Below are positions 13,124 to 16,172 of a stretch of 16,172 nt of DNA, piece by piece. Positions within the stretch are counted from its first letter, which is position 1. Each line of letters begins with the position of its first letter. The notes under the pieces were generated by a model, which ran no database searches, had not been told where the DNA came from, and saw only the letters and a program-made list of their open reading frames with translations. The DNA is from Rickettsiales bacterium UBA2645. GTDB lineage: Bacteria; Pseudomonadota; Alphaproteobacteria; Rickettsiales; UBA1997. A program made the position numbers and the translations under genes. The DNA lies in NCBI GenBank assembly GCA_002359655.1, contig DENL01000001.1, positions 1 to 16,172 on the forward strand, written 5' to 3'.

Positions 13124-13402
13124 TTAATCTTTTTTAATTTTTTTATCTCCAGAGTGGCCATAGAAAGTTCTAGTTGGCGCAAACTCGCCAAACTTGTGGC
13201 CTACCATTCCCTCTGTAACGGCAACAGAAACAAACTTTTTACCGTTATGCACAGCAAAATTAACTCCAACAAATTGTGGCAGAATAGTTGACCTTCTGGA
13301 CCAAATTTTAACAATCGGTTTTTTAGAAGAGCTATTATATTCTCTGGCTTTTTTTAGTAAATATCCGTCTACAAACGGAACTTTCCATGTTGATCTAGGC
13401 AT
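13124..13402 (-). CDS. rpsS: 30S ribosomal protein S19
   Basis: 92 residues, the usual length. S19 pairs with S13 in the small-subunit head. Diagnostic blocks are MPRSTWKVPFVDGYLLKKA (1-19), WSRRSTILPQFVG (34-46), VAVTEGMVGHKFGEFAPTRT (60-79) and the closing YGHSGDKK. It begins eight bases after rplB. Confidence 0.98.
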   Translation of the reverse strand: MPRSTWKVPFVDGYLLKKAREYNSSSKKPIVKIWSRRSTILPQFVGVNFAVHNGKKFVSVAVTEGMVGHKFGEFAPTRTFYGHSGDKKIKKD

Positions 13403-13410
13403 AATTTTAT

Positions 13411-14247
13411 TTAATTTTTGGCGCGTCTTGATTTTACAATAAAGCGGTTAGTCGGATTGCTTCTCTTTCTGGTTTTTTTACCTTTAGCTGATTTACCAGT
13501 TGGAGAAACGGGATGTCTACCACCCGAAGTCTTACCTTCACCACCACCGTGAGGATGATCAACAGGATTCATTACTACACCACGTACTGTAGGTCTGATA
13601 CCCATCCATCTCGCTCTACCAGCTTTACCGATTGAAATATTTTTATTATCCAAGTTTGAAACTGATCCGATCGTTGCCATGCAATCAAGAGGGAAAAGTC
13701 TAATCTCGCCAGACTGCATTTTTACCAAAGCGTATCCACCGTCCTTACCAACTAATTGAGCATAAGTTCCAGCTGATCTAGAAACAGAACCACCACAACC
13801 CGGTTTTAATTCAACATTATGAACGATGGTTCCGATTGGAATAACAGAAAGAGGCATAGCATTGCCAATTCTTACGTCAATCAGGCTTTTTGATGACATT
13901 ATCCTTTCACCAGAAGCAAGTTTGTGAGGCGCCAAAATGTAGGAGTATATTCCGTCAGAATATTTTAACAAAGCTATAAAAGCCGTACGATTTGGATCGT
14001 ACTCTATTCTTTCAACCACAGCTTCGATGTCGAATTTATCTCTTCTGAAGTCAATAACTCGAAAAGATTTTTTATGTCCTCCAGACTTGTGTCTGACAGT
14101 GATGTGGCCAATGTTATTGCGGCCAGCGCTTTCAGATACTTTAGTAGTTAAAGACTTTAACGGAGAGCCTTTCCAAAGCTCGTTTCTGTCAATTGTTATC
14201 AGCTGTCTTAGTGACGGAGTAACAGCTTTGTAGTTTTTAAGAGCCAT
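13411..14247 (-). CDS. rplB: 50S ribosomal protein L2
   Basis: 278 residues. L2 is one of the most conserved large-subunit proteins, needed for subunit joining and peptidyl-transferase assembly. The N-terminal MALKNYKAVTPSLRQ, the GRNNIGHITVRHKSGGHKK block, GIRPTVRGVVMNPVDHPHGG and the GEGKTSGGRHPVSPTGKSAK region with its conserved histidines are all present. It starts at ATG two bases after the rplW stop. Confidence 0.99.
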   Translation of the reverse strand: MALKNYKAVTPSLRQLITIDRNELWKGSPLKSLTTKVSESAGRNNIGHITVRHKSGGHKKSFRVIDFRRDKFDIEAVVERIEYDPNRTAFIALLKYSDGIYSYILAPHKLASGERIMSSKSLIDVRIGNAMPLSVIPIGTIVHNVELKPGCGGSVSRSAGTYAQLVGKDGGYALVKMQSGEIRLFPLDCMATIGSVSNLDNKNISIGKAGRARWMGIRPTVRGVVMNPVDHPHGGGEGKTSGGRHPVSPTGKSAKGKKTRKRSNPTNRFIVKSRRAKN

Positions 14248-14249
14248 TT

Positions 14250-14537
14250 TTATGAACCAAAGTTAATTGATTGACCTTCTTTCAAGGTGACAATCGCTTT
14301 TTTATATGATCTTCTCTTGCCTTCGATACCCTTAAATCTCTTGATCTTAGCGTGAGTATTAATTATGTTTACTTTCTCTACTTCGGCACTGAATATTTTT
14401 TTGATCAAAGAGGCTATTTCTTCTTTACCACAAGCAGAATCAACCTCAAAATGATATTTATTTTCTACCAACTGCCTGTTTGATTTCTCTGTATAAACAA
14501 GACTTTTAATTTTGTCATAATTTAGTAAGGCAGACAT
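14250..14537 (-). CDS. rplW: 50S ribosomal protein L23
   Basis: 95 residues. L23 is the tunnel-exit docking site for trigger factor and the signal recognition particle. VYTEKSNRQLVENKYHFEVD (13-32), AEVEKVNIINTHAKIKRFKG and the RRSYKKAIVTLKEGQSI end match the family. The rplD stop and rplW ATG abut (TAA-ATG), consistent with translational coupling. Confidence 0.97.
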   Translation of the reverse strand: MSALLNYDKIKSLVYTEKSNRQLVENKYHFEVDSACGKEEIASLIKKIFSAEVEKVNIINTHAKIKRFKGIEGKRRSYKKAIVTLKEGQSINFGS

Positions 14538-15173
14538 TTATTGCAAAGCTCCTTTAATATTTTCTAAGATTGTGTTGTCGATGATCAAATGGTCAAAGCT
14601 CAAAATGTCATAAACATTGATTGCGTTCACATTTAGTGCTTTAACGTTTTTCAAGTTTCTTGCCGATCTAGCCAAGACTTCATTATTTTTTGAGGCTGGA
14701 TTGAATACAATCAAAGCGCTTGATAAGTTATTTTGTTTTAAAGAGGAATTGATTTGAGATGTTTTAATTTCGAGACCGAAGGTATTAGAAAAAAGTGAAA
14801 CTTTATCTTCTTTTAATTTTAACTTTAATGCATCGGATAAGGCGATTTTAACTATTTTTTTAGGCATTGAGAAGTCGAACGAGCGAGGTGTTGGGCCATG
14901 GCAAGTTCTACCACCAACGAATTGCACTGATCTTTTGCTACCTTGACGAGCGTTACCTGTACCTTTTTGTTTGTAGGGCTTAGCGGTAGTGCCAGATATT
15001 TCAGCCATGGTTTTAGTTTTGGCAGAGCCAGACCTTCTTTTGGCTAGTTGCCATCTCACAACATAAGCAACTGATTTTGGGCTTTGCAGATCAAGGTTAG
15101 AATCTAGCTCTACCTTTTGCGATCCTGCTTCTTTGCCAGCAAAATCTATATTTTTTAAAGTTAATGAAGTCAT
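14538..15173 (-). CDS. rplD: 50S ribosomal protein L4
   Basis: 211 residues. L4 reaches into the exit tunnel and, in E. coli, represses the S10 operon. The extended loop is visible: KPYKQKGTGNARQGSKRSVQ, then FVGGRTCHGPTPRSF; the more usual form has FRGGG and no Cys, a small variation in the tunnel-facing loop. The C-terminal half (SSALIVFNPASKNNEVLARS and onward) has the normal L4 fold pattern. No L4-responsive leader can be judged, since the operon start is outside the window. It lies ten bases after rplC. Confidence 0.97.
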   Translation of the reverse strand: MTSLTLKNIDFAGKEAGSQKVELDSNLDLQSPKSVAYVVRWQLAKRRSGSAKTKTMAEISGTTAKPYKQKGTGNARQGSKRSVQFVGGRTCHGPTPRSFDFSMPKKIVKIALSDALKLKLKEDKVSLFSNTFGLEIKTSQINSSLKQNNLSSALIVFNPASKNNEVLARSARNLKNVKALNVNAINVYDILSFDHLIIDNTILENIKGALQ

Positions 15174-15183
15174 TTTTTGTAAA

Positions 15184-15819
15184 TTAGAAATTTTTGGCGA
15201 TTCTTAAAACAACATCTCCACCAGGATTTCCTGGAATTGAGCCTTTTACAGCAATCACGGATTTTTCTTTATCCACCATTAAAACTTCAAGATTTTTAAC
15301 AGTTATATTGTCAACACCCATATGCCCTGCCATCTTCTTTCCTTTAAAAGTTTTACCAGGATCTTGTCTTTGACCAGTTGAACCGTGAGATCTGTGAGAG
15401 ACTGAAACACCGTGAGAAGCTTCTAAACCGCGGAAGTTCCATCTTTTCATAACGCCAGCGAAGCCTTTTCCCACCGTAACTCCACTGACATTAATTTTGT
15501 CACCTTCTTTAATAACTGAATCAATAGTGATTTGATCACCAATTTTATATTCAAGATTTTTTCTAACTTGAGATCCTCTTATTTTTTTAAATAGAGGAAT
15601 AGATTTTTTATTGAAAATTCCAGTCAGAGGCTTTGATATTCTTTTTGGATTAGGGGCTTTTTCAAAAGCCATTAAGAGACTATCAAACTCTTTGTCTTGG
15701 TTAATAGTTAGATCAAGAACACAGTTTTCGTAAACTTGAATCATAGTTAGAGGTACAGAGCTACCACCTTCTTTAAAGAGATGGCTCATACCAATTTTTT
15801 TTCCGACTAATTCCAACAT
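15184..15819 (-). CDS. rplC: 50S ribosomal protein L3
   Basis: 211 residues. L3 is an early-assembly protein reaching the peptidyl-transferase centre. It starts MLELVGKKIGMSHLF (1-15) and has the signature VGKGFAGVMKRWNFRGLEAS followed by HGVSVSHRSHGSTGQRQDPG, with the conserved GQ pair (the Gln methylated in E. coli), then KTFKGKKMAGHMG. The start is two bases after the rpsJ stop. Confidence 0.98.
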   Translation of the reverse strand: MLELVGKKIGMSHLFKEGGSSVPLTMIQVYENCVLDLTINQDKEFDSLLMAFEKAPNPKRISKPLTGIFNKKSIPLFKKIRGSQVRKNLEYKIGDQITIDSVIKEGDKINVSGVTVGKGFAGVMKRWNFRGLEASHGVSVSHRSHGSTGQRQDPGKTFKGKKMAGHMGVDNITVKNLEVLMVDKEKSVIAVKGSIPGNPGGDVVLRIAKNF

Positions 15820-15821
15820 CT

Positions 15822-16145
15822 TTAGTTCTTTGCCCCGTTAATTGCGATTTTAATATTAACACCAGCTGAAAGATTTAGCTTCATCAAAGCGTCTACTGTT
15901 TGAGCTGTCGGAGATATTATCAACAATCTCTTCGAAGATCTAATTTCAAACTGCTCTCGAGAGTCTTTGTCGACATGAGGACCTCTGATTACACAAAATT
16001 TTTGAATCTTAGTTGGCAATGGAATTGGACCTTTAATACCAGCTCCAGTTCTTCTAACTGTACCAATGATTTCGCCCATTGCTTTGCTCAAAACGACGTG
16101 ATCAAAAGACTCAAGAGTAATCTTGATGCTTTCTTTATTTTTCAT
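15822..16145 (-). CDS. rpsJ: 30S ribosomal protein S10
   Basis: 107 residues. S10 is in the small-subunit head and also pairs with NusB in antitermination. SFDHVVLSKAMGEI, TGAGIKGPIPLPTKIQKF and the signature IRGPHVDKDSREQFEIRSSK followed by RLLII are diagnostic. It opens the S10 block; the ATG follows the presumed tuf stop by only five bases, so transcription evidently starts upstream of the window. Confidence 0.98.
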   Translation of the reverse strand: MKNKESIKITLESFDHVVLSKAMGEIIGTVRRTGAGIKGPIPLPTKIQKFCVIRGPHVDKDSREQFEIRSSKRLLIISPTAQTVDALMKLNLSAGVNIKIAINGAKN

Positions 16146-16150
16146 ATTTT

Positions 16151-16172
16151 TTACTTAATAATCTTAGAAACA
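16151..16172 (-). CDS. tuf: Elongation factor Tu, last codons (partial, right edge)
   Basis: The minus strand entering the window reads VSKIIK and then TAA, ending five bases before rpsJ. EF-Tu proteins commonly end with GAGVVSKIIE or close variants, and in many Alphaproteobacteria tuf directly precedes rpsJ. Six residues alone prove little, but the match, the frame, the stop and the position agree. Almost the whole gene lies beyond the right edge. Confidence 0.6.

Noticed and set aside
1..16172. Search for CRISPR arrays, insertion sequences, phage genes, tRNA or a new multi-gene defence system
   Set aside because: No spaced direct repeats, transposase or integrase motifs, tRNA-like cloverleaf or defence domains were seen. 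Apart from the few genes at the left end, the window is a standard ribosomal operon.

Overview
The window is almost wholly a conserved ribosomal-protein locus from an AT-rich alphaproteobacterium, with a short accessory stretch at its left end. Every well-supported gene is on the minus strand, so the biological reading direction is from high to low coordinates. Three things support Alphaproteobacteria: secY is followed by adk and then rpsM-rpsK-rpoA-rplQ, rpmJ and rpsD are absent from the alpha segment, and S14 is the zinc-free type. The low G+C, weak Shine-Dalgarno signals and compact spacing suggest a Rickettsiales- or Holosporales-like host-associated lineage, but this is an inference and no genus can be named.

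In transcription order: the last codons of tuf (right edge); the S10 block rpsJ-rplC-rplD-rplW-rplB-rpsS-rplV-rpsC-rplP-rpmC-rpsQ (16145 to 11285); the spc block rplN-rplX-rplE-rpsN-rpsH-rplF-rplR-rpsE-rpmD-rplO-secY-adk (11266 to 5195); and the alpha block rpsM-rpsK-rpoA-rplQ (5165 to 2752). Genes are separated by 0-60 bases or overlap slightly, so the run looks like one long cotranscribed unit. The one notable gap inside it is about 120 bases between rpoA and rplQ. Together these genes make the core of both ribosomal subunits, the RNA polymerase alpha subunit, the SecY translocon channel and adenylate kinase.

Below rplQ the locus departs from the usual layout. rplS (L19), normally in the rpsP-rimM-trmD operon, follows rplQ by 22 bases. 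Next come a predicted lipoprotein of unknown family, an unrecognised small single-span membrane protein, and a UbiB/ABC1-family kinase-like gene that appears to lack the C-terminal membrane anchor. A strong intrinsic-terminator-like hairpin sits just after rplS and is also the signal-peptide coding sequence of the lipoprotein. This is the most interesting structure I found.

No mobile element, CRISPR array, tRNA, rRNA or obvious new multi-gene system is visible. No gene-free stretch exceeds 300 bases.
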